DNA of 64,000 nucleotides from Chloroherpetonaceae bacterium (GTDB lineage: Bacteria > Bacteroidota > Chlorobiia > Chlorobiales > Thermochlorobacteraceae): positions 748,146-812,145 of the forward strand of contig JANRJQ010000010.1 in the NCBI GenBank assembly GCA_033763895.1. The letters are read 5' to 3'. This document shows, in pieces, positions 1 to 9,429 of this stretch. The notes beneath the pieces are model-generated. The model was not told where the DNA came from, searched no databases, and saw nothing but the letters and a program-made list of their open reading frames with translations. Both the position numbers and the translations under genes were made by a program. Position 1 is the stretch's first letter. Each line of letters begins with the position of its first letter.

Positions 1-23
1 TAATGATTTGATATCATCTAAAC

Positions 24-2144
24 ATGAGGGTTTATCAGCAATTTTTTCGCAGTTCACTGCGCTTATTTTTTATTTTATTCACAGGGTGGACTAATGCAAT
101 TTCAACCAATGCTCAACCAACCGAAAAAGCTACCTCGAAAAGTTCACCACTTCTTGAGATCATCAGAAAAACAGATCAGCGCGACGCTTTAGCCTTACAA
201 AAGCTCTTGGGAAAAAACGCTGAGCTTGATGAAGCGATCTTCCTTGGTTTAGGAAGCATTCAAGCGGACACGGCCTATGCTGCAATCATGAAAGGGCTAC
301 AACACTCGGCTAAGAAAGTCAGGCTTGCTGCGGCCTTTGCTTTAGGTCAATCGCTATCCGATAATTCCTATACCGATGGGCGTATGAAGGAAATCATAGC
401 TAAGTTTCAAGCTGAAAGGGATGAAGATGTGAAATCTTCGATTCTCATTGCCCTCGGAAAAGTTGGGAGAGAAAAGGAATTAGAATGGCTTTCACAATTA
501 CGTTTTTCTAAGTCTCAGATTAAACTTGTTAGAGCCCAAGCCGAAAGTTTTGCTCGCTTTGCGATTCGAGGTGTTTCTTCCGAAGTTGCAGTACGAGTTA
601 TTGGCGGCATTTTAGCAGCGGCACCTGTGACGGATACCACCAAGCTCGATTTTGCGGCGTATGCGCTTGCACGAACACCCGACCCGCTTATAGCACCGGC
701 AGAGTCTTTACTTTTCGTGGCCTCGCGATTTCGTAACCCAAATACAAGGATGTATGCGGTGAACGCACTTTCGAAAATTCAAACCCAACTTTCACTAATT
801 GCAATCTTTGAGCGAACTGCCGATTCGGATTGGCGTGTTCAGGTCAATGCCTTTCGTGCGTTAGTGCCTTTTATTAAAAGAATAGATTCGGTAGGGCTTT
901 CCACACTATCAAATCGATATTCGTCTATTCTCAAAACGGCAAATTATCATGTTAAAAAGTCGATTCTTGAAAGTTTTCAAACGGCTAAAATTCAAAGCCC
1001 TGAAATCTATGATGCCGTAGCTCTGCTTCTTTCCGACCCTTCCGTTGATATACAGCGTACAACTTTGCAAACATTGGCTTCGCTTGATCGAGATCGGGCG
1101 ATTTCGTTGCTTAAAGATTTAATGGAGCAAAAAAAACCTTCCGTTGGGGCTTTTCAAGGCATTGATGTTTTGATAAAAACCCCGCAAGGCGTGCCGACCG
1201 AATTAGTGGTTTGGGCACAACGAAACGTGACTCATCCCCAAAAAGATATCGGTGTTGCAGCACTTCGAGCATTCGGTTCTGCGTGGATTTCAAATGCCAA
1301 AACAAGCCGCTATGCACCGCTGACCAACGATGTGTTTCAAACCAATATGCTGGCGTGGCTAAGCGAATTCTCAAATGCCAACCCGCAAAATGCCGGCGCG
1401 GTTCAGGAGATTTTATCAGTTCTCTCTATACCTGAGATGAAAAATGTCAAATACGCTGCGCCCGTTGCTAAAGCAATGACTCTCTTCAAATCAAATGATA
1501 ACTCAGAAACTTTGATTGAGTTCTTTAAAACCTTAGAATTGATTGGTGGTCAAGATGAAATTCCAAAACTTGCTCAGTACTTAAATGACGAAAATCCACA
1601 AGTTAGACGCAAAGCAGGCGAAGCTTACCAAAAAATAACCGGAGCACTCGCCGAGATTCAATTGAAGCCTTACCCTGAGCCATCGATAAAACTTTCGGAA
1701 GTATTTTTGAAATCAAAACCGGTGATTGTCCTTAAAACCACACGCGGCGAAATTGAGGCAGAGCTATTTCCGAAGGTTGCACCTTACACGGTGGCATCAA
1801 TATTAAATTTGGTTGAAGAGCGATTTTTTGATGGGTTGTTATTTCACCGCGTGGTTTCAAATTTTGTGGTTCAAGGCGGTGACCCAAAAGGCGATGGAAC
1901 AGGTGGGCCGCCTTATACCATTCGCTCCGAATTTTCGCCACTTTCGTATGAACGCGGGACACTTGGTATGGCCTCGGCAGGGAAGGATACTGAGGGCTCG
2001 CAATTCTTTTTTATGCATAGCCCACAGCCACATCTTGATGGTCGTTATTCAATTTTTGGAAAAATCGTAAAAGGATTGCCAGTGCTTGATCTAATTGAAC
2101 AAGGTGATCGAATTGTTTCAATTCGAGTAAAGAAGAACAAGTAA
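24..2144 (+). CDS. HEAT-repeat protein fused to cyclophilin-type peptidyl-prolyl isomerase
   Basis: The 706-aa product opens with a hydrophobic signal-like segment (about residues 10-28), so it is probably exported or membrane-anchored. Residues about 40-540 are alpha-helical HEAT-like repeats. The last 160 residues are a cyclophilin domain that should catalyse cis-trans isomerisation of X-Pro bonds, with the family landmarks FHRVV, FVVQGGDP, GSQFFF and LDGRYSIFGK in order. The start is the ATG at 24; nothing upstream is visible. murI follows after 13 bp, so the two are probably co-transcribed. The HEAT part presumably recruits client proteins (inference). The isomerase assignment is firm; the client is unknown. 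Confidence 0.9.
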   Translation: MRVYQQFFRSSLRLFFILFTGWTNAISTNAQPTEKATSKSSPLLEIIRKTDQRDALALQKLLGKNAELDEAIFLGLGSIQADTAYAAIMKGLQHSAKKVRLAAAFALGQSLSDNSYTDGRMKEIIAKFQAERDEDVKSSILIALGKVGREKELEWLSQLRFSKSQIKLVRAQAESFARFAIRGVSSEVAVRVIGGILAAAPVTDTTKLDFAAYALARTPDPLIAPAESLLFVASRFRNPNTRMYAVNALSKIQTQLSLIAIFERTADSDWRVQVNAFRALVPFIKRIDSVGLSTLSNRYSSILKTANYHVKKSILESFQTAKIQSPEIYDAVALLLSDPSVDIQRTTLQTLASLDRDRAISLLKDLMEQKKPSVGAFQGIDVLIKTPQGVPTELVVWAQRNVTHPQKDIGVAALRAFGSAWISNAKTSRYAPLTNDVFQTNMLAWLSEFSNANPQNAGAVQEILSVLSIPEMKNVKYAAPVAKAMTLFKSNDNSETLIEFFKTLELIGGQDEIPKLAQYLNDENPQVRRKAGEAYQKITGALAEIQLKPYPEPSIKLSEVFLKSKPVIVLKTTRGEIEAELFPKVAPYTVASILNLVEERFFDGLLFHRVVSNFVVQGGDPKGDGTGGPPYTIRSEFSPLSYERGTLGMASAGKDTEGSQFFFMHSPQPHLDGRYSIFGKIVKGLPVLDLIEQGDRIVSIRVKKNK

Positions 2145-2157
2145 ACCTTTCGCATTT

Positions 2158-2991
2158 GTGAACTACAATCAAGAGAAGAATTCCCCGATTGGTATTTTCG
2201 ATTCAGGTGTTGGCGGTTTGACTGTATTACGAAAAATTAAGGAACACCTTCCCAATGAAAACCTTGTCTATTTCGGCGATACCGCTCGCGTGCCTTATGG
2301 CTCGAAGTCAGAATCGACAGTCAAGCGATATGCCGAAGAAGATGTAAGGGTATTGTTGAAATATCACCCAAAGCTGATTGTGGTGGCCTGCAATACGGTA
2401 TCAGCACTTGCTTTGCATGAAGCGCGCGCGGCCGCCGGGCTTGAGATTCCTTTAATTGGAGTGATTGAAGCAGGAGCGAAGCTCGCCTCTGAAAAGACCC
2501 AAAACGGGAAAATTGGGGTAATTGGAACAGAAGCGACAGTGAATTCCCAAGCCTATCCGATCGAGATTCACCGAGTGAATAAACGGATTGAGGTATATTC
2601 TAAAGCTTGTCCTCTTTTTGTACCGCTTGCAGAAGAAGGCTTTGAGGGACATCAAGCCACGAAGCTTATCGCTCAAGATTATTTGGCGGAGTTGATTGAA
2701 AAAAAAATTGATACCCTCGTTTTGGGATGTACTCACTATCCGATCTTAAAAAGGCCGATTGCTGAAGTAATGCGAGAGAATCTTTCGCAGGTAGAAATTA
2801 TCGACTCCGCCGAAGCCATTGCGAGTGAGGTTCAACGGCTTTTAACATTGAAACCGTTGATGAGAGAGGACTCTGAGGGTCAATCAAATTTAACCTTTTT
2901 GGTGAGTGATGTCCCGCAAAAATTTTCACTCATTGCCGAGCGATTCTTGGGCGTTAAGGCGCCACAAGTCGAAGTAGTGAAAATACTTTAA
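2158..2991 (+). CDS. murI: Glutamate racemase
   Basis: This 277-aa enzyme interconverts L- and D-glutamate in the cytoplasm, supplying D-Glu for peptidoglycan. Visible family marks are the N-terminal IGIFDSGVGGLTVL, YFGDTARVPYG, and the two catalytic cysteine motifs ACNTVSA and LGCTHYPIL. Length matches the family. The start used is GTG at 2158, giving MNYNQEKNSPIGIFDSG; no ATG lies nearer the conserved core. It follows the HEAT-cyclophilin gene by 13 bp on the same strand and converges on the minus-strand operon that ends at 3036. Confidence 0.97.
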   Translation: MNYNQEKNSPIGIFDSGVGGLTVLRKIKEHLPNENLVYFGDTARVPYGSKSESTVKRYAEEDVRVLLKYHPKLIVVACNTVSALALHEARAAAGLEIPLIGVIEAGAKLASEKTQNGKIGVIGTEATVNSQAYPIEIHRVNKRIEVYSKACPLFVPLAEEGFEGHQATKLIAQDYLAELIEKKIDTLVLGCTHYPILKRPIAEVMRENLSQVEIIDSAEAIASEVQRLLTLKPLMREDSEGQSNLTFLVSDVPQKFSLIAERFLGVKAPQVEVVKIL

Positions 2992-3035
2992 ATTGATTCG
3001 TTACTTCTTCCCAATAATCCCTGACCAATTATTGC

Positions 3036-4115
3036 TCAAGGGTCATCGTCAAAAATTTCATTTTCAGCACCGAACCGAATGAAACCTTGAGGAAGTTGTA
3101 TGATCAAGACCTTTTTATCAATCCGACTAATTTTCAGATTTTCAATTTCCTTTAAGTTTGGTCGTTCATTGATAATTGTGTTTGTAGAAGCATTGTAGCT
3201 CCACTTTCCAAAATCCAAAAGGCCTATTGAAGTGATGCTAAATGAAAGGCTATCAGCATTGAAAAAGCGGAGTTCACCTTCAAATTGTTGAATGAATTGA
3301 GGGTTCGGATTCCCGTCAAAATCCACAAATGATTCTACACGCCAAGCTCTGCTGGTCAAGATTTGAAGTGTATCATCATCCTTTGGTGTTACCTTTAAGT
3401 ATGCTTTTTCATAGGCAGTCTTCATATTGCTTTTTTGCAAAATAGGCTGAAACAGCTTTGTAAAATAAAGGGCGAAGAAAAGCATAGCCCCTAAAGCAGC
3501 AAAAATGGTAATGAAACCCAATAAATAACGCATCCCATAAGGAAATTTACTTCGAAGCCAACGCGTATTTGTCGCTGAAGCCATAAAGCCAAGTATTCCC
3601 CCCATTGCGCCAAAATAGCTGCCAAAGACTACCGGAATGAAAATTGGGATGTACTCATACCATTTGAAACTTGGTACAAGCCTTACGGTTTCACCTTCCC
3701 AAATAAAAAAAGGAATCGGATCATAAGGATAGTAACGGATAATAATCGAGCGCTTTTGATCGTTGTTATCCTTCGCGAACAATTCATACTCAAGCTTAAA
3801 AAGATTTTTAAGTTTGGGTTTAATTCGTTGATTATCCAAATAAATATGGCCACTCGTCCAGAATTTCGGGCGGAGGTGGAAGTCTCTTCCTTCGAAACCC
3901 TTGAGTTGAATCGGAAGCCAAAATTGAGACTCACTTTCTTGAACCGGTCGAAATCGCTCTCTTTGTGACCGAGAATCCTCGATTTCCTTTGTGAGAATTG
4001 GTGAAGCGTTTTGACTTCGATAGGAGGCACGGCAAATTTTATCGCAAAAAACTTTATGCCCTTCATAAACTTCAATCCCCTTTTTAACGGGCTTATGGCA
4101 ATAGTCGCAATGCAT
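3036..4115 (-). CDS. Zinc-finger-headed membrane protein of unknown function
   Basis: The 359-aa product begins with a compact cysteine cluster (CDYC at 3-6, then FCDKIC around 28-33) resembling a small treble-clef zinc site. A soluble segment follows, then about two or three hydrophobic helices (roughly residues 155-225), and a C-terminal beta-rich domain that looks like a lipocalin-type or DUF4923-like tail (SRAWRVESFVDFDG). I do not recognise the family. It is the last gene of a minus-strand run pcm, VTT-family membrane gene, methyltransferase, this gene, with a 12-bp gap, so it is likely part of that operon. Function is not inferred. Confidence 0.75.
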   Translation of the reverse strand: MHCDYCHKPVKKGIEVYEGHKVFCDKICRASYRSQNASPILTKEIEDSRSQRERFRPVQESESQFWLPIQLKGFEGRDFHLRPKFWTSGHIYLDNQRIKPKLKNLFKLEYELFAKDNNDQKRSIIIRYYPYDPIPFFIWEGETVRLVPSFKWYEYIPIFIPVVFGSYFGAMGGILGFMASATNTRWLRSKFPYGMRYLLGFITIFAALGAMLFFALYFTKLFQPILQKSNMKTAYEKAYLKVTPKDDDTLQILTSRAWRVESFVDFDGNPNPQFIQQFEGELRFFNADSLSFSITSIGLLDFGKWSYNASTNTIINERPNLKEIENLKISRIDKKVLIIQLPQGFIRFGAENEIFDDDP

Positions 4116-4127
4116 AAATGCGTGAAA

Positions 4128-5042
4128 TTAATATTTGGGTTGCTTCGTAATTACCAATCCAATGTGAAGTGGTTTATTAAAAATAACATTTGCGATGCGA
4201 TCGAAAATCTTCCAAAGTGGGAATGGAAAAAAACCAAGTAAAGGATGAGTTCTTAAAAAAATTAACAGCTTATTTCCGAAACGTGTTGAGTCAATAAAAA
4301 TTTGAAAATCAGTTTCTTCCGGAGAGGTAAAAAGTGGAAAGAGATTTTTTTCAGAAAACGAGTGGAGATGACCATTGGCGGGTGTTTTTTGGTTGCAATG
4401 AATACAGAGGTAATACTTCAAAACTTCTTTGTAAGGTGTGGTAACGATGAGTTTACCGCCGGGTTTAATTTTTTTTAGAATTGATTGAATAAAGGGTTTG
4501 GGTTCAGCAATATGTTCGATGACTTCCGAAAGAATAACACAGGGAAGTGAATTGTTGGCAAAAGGAAGGGCGTGGGCATCAGCAACAAGACCAAAGTGGT
4601 TGGGATGAGGAAATATTTCAAGCGCCTTTTTGATATTGATTGGGGTTACATCTAAAGAGATGACGGTTTTCCCTTTTGAACAAAGCGACTCCGCCACCCA
4701 TCCACGCCCGGAACCAATATCAACAATAAGGGAATCGGCAGTCGTAATTTTTGAGAGAATAAATTCACGAACTCGCCTTTCGTCGTGCGCTGTCGCCCCG
4801 CTTCGCTCTTCAAAGTAATCAAAAACCTCTGCATCTTTTTGGTAATGCTTTAGGAGGGGATTTAATTCTTCTGATTTTGGCAAGAGTATTGGAACTCCAT
4901 CCAAAACCTGAAACACTTCTTGATTCTCCGAAAGAAATTCAATTTCAATGGTCTGAAGGCTTCGTTTGGATAAATGCAATGGCGAATTTGTGAGAGGAGA
5001 ATAGAGTTTAAGCGGGAATTGGTCAAGCAATTGGGACATCAA
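4128..5042 (-). CDS. Class I SAM-dependent methyltransferase with Trm112-like N-terminus
   Basis: In this 304-aa protein residues about 10-55 resemble a Trm112-like module (LYSPLTNSPL, then VLDGVPILLP) without its zinc cysteines. A Rossmann methyltransferase follows: motif I VDIGSGRGWVAESL, acidic VISLDVTP, LPFANNSLPCVILSEVIEHI, and PGGKLIVTTPY. These match the UbiE/Methyltransf_11 fold; the acceptor substrate cannot be read. The context of a membrane protein and Pcm gives no firm clue. Its start overlaps the stop of the upstream membrane-protein gene by 4 bp (ATGA), indicating translational coupling. Confidence 0.85.
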   Translation of the reverse strand: MMSQLLDQFPLKLYSPLTNSPLHLSKRSLQTIEIEFLSENQEVFQVLDGVPILLPKSEELNPLLKHYQKDAEVFDYFEERSGATAHDERRVREFILSKITTADSLIVDIGSGRGWVAESLCSKGKTVISLDVTPINIKKALEIFPHPNHFGLVADAHALPFANNSLPCVILSEVIEHIAEPKPFIQSILKKIKPGGKLIVTTPYKEVLKYYLCIHCNQKTPANGHLHSFSEKNLFPLFTSPEETDFQIFIDSTRFGNKLLIFLRTHPLLGFFPFPLWKIFDRIANVIFNKPLHIGLVITKQPKY

Positions 5043-5686
5043 AATATAATCCAGTTCGTTATAACAAACATCACAAAAAGCAACACGCCAAACCCAATCA
5101 GGAACTTTGAGAAATATTTTTCTAATGCAGGTGAAATTCGCTCCCCAAAAAAATAAACAAGAAGAGAAATCGGCAAAAATTTTATCACGCGGCTAAACCA
5201 AAGGGCAACGGCGTAACTTTCAATATCAAGCCAATTCAGTGAATTAAGACTTGCTCCTGCAAGGTAATTAAAAAGGCAAAAGGGAACCGGCATAAAACCC
5301 GAGAACAGAAGTATTGAAAACCCTTTGGTTTGATATTTTTCAATTGTTTCAACTGTTAAGCCAGCCCAACCAATCGGTTCTATAACTTTTTCCAAAACAA
5401 AAGGCCAAGCTGAATGTCCTATTCCAAAGGCAATGAACCCGCCGAGAACTGAGCCGAATACTGCCATTGTCATATACCGAAAAGAACGCTTTGGGTTAAT
5501 GACTGAAAGAGCAATTAAGCTTTCATCAATTGGCATTGGGAAAATAAACCCTTCAACCGTGCCTAAAACAAACAAAACAAGATTGGCAGATGTGCTTTCC
5601 GATATCACTCTTGCGAATCGAAAGAGTGAGCGAGACTGTTGATCATTTTCCAAAGTCAATGCCGAGTAAAGTTTGGGTGAATTCAA
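5039..5686 (-). CDS. YqaA/DedA-like (VTT domain) membrane protein
   Basis: This 215-aa integral membrane protein has about four to five hydrophobic helices. The pattern PMPIDESLIALSVINP, then FGSVLGGFIAFGIG, and FSGFMPVPFCLFNYLAGAS fits the YqaA branch of the VTT/DedA family, whose better-known members act in lipid scrambling and membrane homeostasis. The role here is inference by family only. It lies 9 bp downstream of pcm and overlaps the methyltransferase gene by 4 bp, in the middle of a four-gene minus-strand operon. Confidence 0.8.
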   Translation of the reverse strand: MNSPKLYSALTLENDQQSRSLFRFARVISESTSANLVLFVLGTVEGFIFPMPIDESLIALSVINPKRSFRYMTMAVFGSVLGGFIAFGIGHSAWPFVLEKVIEPIGWAGLTVETIEKYQTKGFSILLFSGFMPVPFCLFNYLAGASLNSLNWLDIESYAVALWFSRVIKFLPISLLVYFFGERISPALEKYFSKFLIGFGVLLFVMFVITNWIIF

Positions 5687-5695
5687 TTTTATTCA

Positions 5696-6313
5696 TCAAG
5701 ACTGTTTCCAACCGGCTTCTCCAATCAGTGGAACAAAGGTAAAACTATGGGTAACGGTTTCTGAAACGGTATCACCGATACGGTGAAAGACGCTCATCTT
5801 CTGTTGCTTCTGATTCCCAATTGGAACAACCAACCGACCGTTTTCTGCTAATTGTTCTAATAAAGGATGTGGAACATCAGGCGAACCGGCGGTAACCAAA
5901 ATCGCGTCGAAAGGAGCGGCTTCAGGCCAGCCAACGGTGCCATCACCCAATTTTCGCTCAATCGAGATTCCTAATTTTTTTAAGAGATAGCCGGTATTTT
6001 CAAAAAGCAACTCGACCCTTTCGATTGTCCAAACTTTATAACCCAATTCCACCAAAATTGCGGCTTGATACCCCGAGCCTGTTCCGATTTCTAAAACTTT
6101 GGATCCCGCGGCATAATTATCTGCGACAAACTCCGTCATAAAGGCAACAGTATAAGGTTGAGAGATGGTTTGACGTGAAGCAAGCGGAAGAGCAGAATCC
6201 TCATAAGCTCTATCCCAAAGTCCGGAATCAATGAAAAGATGTCGCTTCACGGTTCGAAAGGCCTCTAACACACGGGCATTTTTTATGCCGTATTCTTTCA
6301 AGGTCGCAACCAT
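5696..6313 (-). CDS. pcm: Protein-L-isoaspartate O-methyltransferase
   Basis: This 205-aa enzyme methylates L-isoaspartyl residues to start repair of aged proteins, using SAM. Visible motifs are SQPYTVAFMTE, VLEIGTGSGYQAAIL (motif I), VWTIER, FDAILVTAGSPDVPHPLLEQL and LVVPIG. The reading frame stays open some 35 codons upstream of the ATG at 6313 (with family-like FKYREKREA just before it) but contains only ATT-type starts, so the true N-terminus could be slightly longer. First gene of the minus-strand operon running to 3036. Confidence 0.95.
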   Translation of the reverse strand: MVATLKEYGIKNARVLEAFRTVKRHLFIDSGLWDRAYEDSALPLASRQTISQPYTVAFMTEFVADNYAAGSKVLEIGTGSGYQAAILVELGYKVWTIERVELLFENTGYLLKKLGISIERKLGDGTVGWPEAAPFDAILVTAGSPDVPHPLLEQLAENGRLVVPIGNQKQQKMSVFHRIGDTVSETVTHSFTFVPLIGEAGWKQS

Positions 6314-6463
6314 CGCTTCACGCTTTTCGCGATACTTAAAATCTTGTGGATTAATGGCAGTAAATGGTTTGATTGTTGAATCGGCGAAGATAGCAATTGA
6401 ATATTGGATAATTCAAAAGGAGGATAACTTATTTATCGGAAGGGAGAAAAGGGGGATAAAGAT

Positions 6464-8221
6464 TTAGTACTTTCTCTCTTTAGGCTTAAAGCGTGGATCG
6501 GTTTCGGCGAGGCTTAAATCTACCGGTTTGTAATCGATTTTAACCTGACCGGAATCTTCATCGAGCCAGCAAAGGGTATGCTTGAGCCAATTGGCGTCAT
6601 CGCGTTGCTTATAATCTTCTCGGGCGTGTGCACCACGTGATTCTTTACGGTTTGCTGCGCTTTCAACCAAAGTAATTGAAAAGTCAACCAAATATTCCAA
6701 TTCGACGGCATCTAATAAATCAGTATTAAATTCCTTGCCTTTATCTTGAACAGCGACATTGCGTGAGCGTTCACGAAGCGTTTGGATTTCACGGCGAGCG
6801 CGTTCAAGTCCTTCTTCCGTTCTGAAAACAGAAACATGATCCATCATCAGTTGTTGCAAATCGTCACGAACTTTTCCAACACTCTCACCGCTGGTACGAG
6901 AAAGGATGTTATCAAAACGTTCGCGGGTTTCTTTGTCGGAATCTTTTGCAATTGGCATTCTGCCTTTCGTTTCTTGAACAAACTTCAGCATATCTTTTCC
7001 GGCTCTGCGCCCAAACACAATGAGATCGAGTAAGGAATTCGTGCCTAATCGATTAGCGCCGTGAACTGAAACGCAAGCCGCTTCGCCAGCTGCCCAGAAG
7101 CCAACCTTCACGGTGTTCTTCGAATCCGATACCACACGGCCGTTGATGTTTGTTGGAATTCCGCCCATCGCATAATGGCATGTGGGTTGAACAGGAATTG
7201 GATTTTTTGAAGGATCAACACCAAGATAAATTTTTGAGAAGGTTGAAATCTCGGGAAGTTTGGTTTCAATCTGCTTCAATGAAAGGTGGGTGAGATCAAG
7301 ATTGATATAATCTTTGCTTGGCCCAACGCCGCGCCCCTCACGAACCTCGAGATACATACAGCGTGAAATCATATCGCGTGGCGCAAGGTCTTTCACCGTT
7401 GGAGCATACCGCTCCATAAAGCGCTCACCGGAACCATTGCGTAAAATACCGCCTTCGCCGCGCGCGCCCTCGGTGACTAAAATGCCCAAGCGATAAAGGC
7501 CTGTTGGGTGAAACTGCACGAATTCCATATCCTCAAGCGGGATTCCGTGGCGAAGGGCAATTGAAAATCCATCGCCGGTGTTGGCGTGCGCATTCGAAGT
7601 GGTTTTATAAGCCCTTCCGTAGCCGCCGGTCGCGAACATTAATGCTTTCGAATTGAAAAGGTGAATGTCGCCGGTTCGGATTTCATAAGCGACGCAACCT
7701 GACACAACACCATCGGTTTCAATAATATCAATTACCTGCATTTCGTTGTAGAATCTTACATTGCGGCGAGTGCATTGCTCATAAAGCGTATGAAGGCAAA
7801 CATGACCGGTGCGATCGGCAGCATAGCAGGCGCGTCGGACGGCCGCTTCACCAAAATTGCGTGTGTGACCACCAAACGGCCGTTGCGCAATTTTGCCTTC
7901 TTTGGTGCGTGAAAATGGAACGCCAAAGTGCTCCATTTCAATAATGGCTCGCGGTGCATCTTCACACATAATTTGAATCGCATCTTGATCGCCTAAGTAA
8001 TCTGACCCTTTCACGGTGTCGAAGGCATGCCAAATCGGATAATCTTCTTCTTCATTTCCTAAAGCAGCGCAAATGCCTCCTTGTGCAGCACCGGAGTGCG
8101 AGCGAAGCGGGTGTAATTTAGAAATCACAGCGACATCCACCTGACCGGCTGCTTCTACAGCTGCACGAAGCCCGGCCAATCCTGCGCCTACAATAACGAT
8201 ATCATGAGTAAATACTGCCAT
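6464..8221 (-). CDS. sdhA: Succinate dehydrogenase/fumarate reductase flavoprotein subunit
   Basis: The 585-aa flavoprotein oxidises succinate to fumarate (or the reverse) in complex II on the inner face of the membrane. It shows the FAD dinucleotide site [15 protein letters not shown], the covalent-flavin region [15 protein letters not shown], the active-site stretch FHPTGLY and GARGEGG, and the C-terminal histidine/arginine motif [13 protein letters not shown]. Length is normal. It is the last gene of sdhC-sdhD-sdhA, 46 bp after sdhD. The expected iron-sulfur subunit gene sdhB does not follow: the next gene is pcm. Confidence 0.97.
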   Translation of the reverse strand: MAVFTHDIVIVGAGLAGLRAAVEAAGQVDVAVISKLHPLRSHSGAAQGGICAALGNEEEDYPIWHAFDTVKGSDYLGDQDAIQIMCEDAPRAIIEMEHFGVPFSRTKEGKIAQRPFGGHTRNFGEAAVRRACYAADRTGHVCLHTLYEQCTRRNVRFYNEMQVIDIIETDGVVSGCVAYEIRTGDIHLFNSKALMFATGGYGRAYKTTSNAHANTGDGFSIALRHGIPLEDMEFVQFHPTGLYRLGILVTEGARGEGGILRNGSGERFMERYAPTVKDLAPRDMISRCMYLEVREGRGVGPSKDYINLDLTHLSLKQIETKLPEISTFSKIYLGVDPSKNPIPVQPTCHYAMGGIPTNINGRVVSDSKNTVKVGFWAAGEAACVSVHGANRLGTNSLLDLIVFGRRAGKDMLKFVQETKGRMPIAKDSDKETRERFDNILSRTSGESVGKVRDDLQQLMMDHVSVFRTEEGLERARREIQTLRERSRNVAVQDKGKEFNTDLLDAVELEYLVDFSITLVESAANRKESRGAHAREDYKQRDDANWLKHTLCWLDEDSGQVKIDYKPVDLSLAETDPRFKPKERKY

Positions 8222-8267
8222 ACTGATTTAATTATTTCGTTAATCTTTATTCATCTAACAAAAGGGA

Positions 8268-8786
8268 CTATTTCATTGAAACCGAAGAAAAGAACTCCGT
8301 AATTCCCATTGGCGGTTGATAAACACCAGCGGTTAATACGGTTTGCGCACCGAGTAGAAAAAGCGAAATTCCAAGAATCCAGCACGAGGCCACAAGGGTG
8401 AGTCTTAAGCCCGTTTTCTTGACATAATCATCGATAATATTTAATAAACCATTGAACCCGTGATATAACCCAAACACAAGGAAAAGCAAATCAAAGATTT
8501 TCCAAAGTGGATTAGAAAGGCGCGAAGTCACTTTTTCATATGTAATGACATGTTCATATTTCCGCGCATCGGAGATGGTGCCTGCTTCAACGGCTGCTTT
8601 GTACTCCGGCGATTTCTCCATATAGGCCTCGCGGATTTTGCGGAACTCTTCAGGATTTGAAAGATAATCGGTGGGCATATGTTGAACCCAAAAGTGTCCG
8701 ATCAGGGTTGCAAGAAGCAAAACGCCTGAAACGCGTTGCATAAACCATCCGAAAGCACCGCTTTTTTTTGCACTACGATTTTGCAT
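8268..8786 (-). CDS. sdhD: Succinate dehydrogenase membrane anchor subunit (SdhD-like)
   Basis: This 172-aa protein with three hydrophobic helices lies between sdhC and sdhA. The haem/quinone-type features are WFMQRVSGVLLLATLIGHFW in the first helix and YHGFNGLLNIIDDY in the second. A charged insert of about 40 residues (NPEEFRKIREAYMEK onward) separates helices one and two, longer than in many SdhD proteins. It should anchor the catalytic subunits and help pass electrons to quinone. Assignment to D rather than a second C subunit rests on gene order. Confidence 0.87.
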   Translation of the reverse strand: MQNRSAKKSGAFGWFMQRVSGVLLLATLIGHFWVQHMPTDYLSNPEEFRKIREAYMEKSPEYKAAVEAGTISDARKYEHVITYEKVTSRLSNPLWKIFDLLFLVFGLYHGFNGLLNIIDDYVKKTGLRLTLVASCWILGISLFLLGAQTVLTAGVYQPPMGITEFFSSVSMK

Positions 8787-8808
8787 AACTCTAATACTTC
8801 AAAAGTTG

Positions 8809-9249
8809 TTAATTAAATAGTGAAAAAACGACGGGTGCCATTATCGGGTAGCCGCCAAGTAAAATGATAAGAACCGAGAGAACCACGGTGGCATAAAACA
8901 TTTTTTTTTGCTTCGGTGACCATCCCAAAAAATCAACCATTACAATTCTGAACCCGTTAATCGAGTGATAAGTCACAATGGCAAGCAACGCCAATTCTCC
9001 AATTTTAAAGAGCGGACTTCGGTAAGTGCTGATGAGTTGGTCAAATTTCAAAGGGTCGTAAAGTGACCGGAGCCCAATAATGTGGAGCACCAAATAAATC
9101 ACCATCCCAACGCCACTGAGCCGATGCAAAAGCCAAGCCCACATTCCCGGATTCCACTTGTACCCGAGTATTGACGAAATTGCGTTTGAAAAATTTGGGA
9201 GGTAGGGAATTTTTGCCGCTGTTTTAGGAGTGTTTTGTTCTACGGCCAT
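8809..9249 (-). CDS. sdhC: Succinate dehydrogenase cytochrome b subunit (SdhC)
   Basis: This 146-aa membrane protein has three helices. AWLLHRLSGVGMVIYLVLH and the second-helix histidine in TYHSINGFRIVM are the usual haem b and quinone-site residues. It is the first gene of the sdhC-sdhD-sdhA operon, with a 22-bp gap to sdhD. A 180-bp AT-rich region separates it from the divergent gene at 9430 and should hold the promoters of both, although no consensus is clear to me. Confidence 0.92.
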   Translation of the reverse strand: MAVEQNTPKTAAKIPYLPNFSNAISSILGYKWNPGMWAWLLHRLSGVGMVIYLVLHIIGLRSLYDPLKFDQLISTYRSPLFKIGELALLAIVTYHSINGFRIVMVDFLGWSPKQKKMFYATVVLSVLIILLGGYPIMAPVVFSLFN

Positions 9250-9429
9250 ACTGCGTTCCTTTCTAATTCTTTGCTTTGCAAAGCGTTACTTCAAAATTAT
9301 ATTAAAACGAGCTCAAGATAACACAATCGATATTTCTTACAATCAATTTGAATTGAAATTCTATTTGGTGAAATTCAAAAAGATATTATCTCGAAACTTC
9401 AAAGCGCAAATTATAACTAAGGAACCGTC

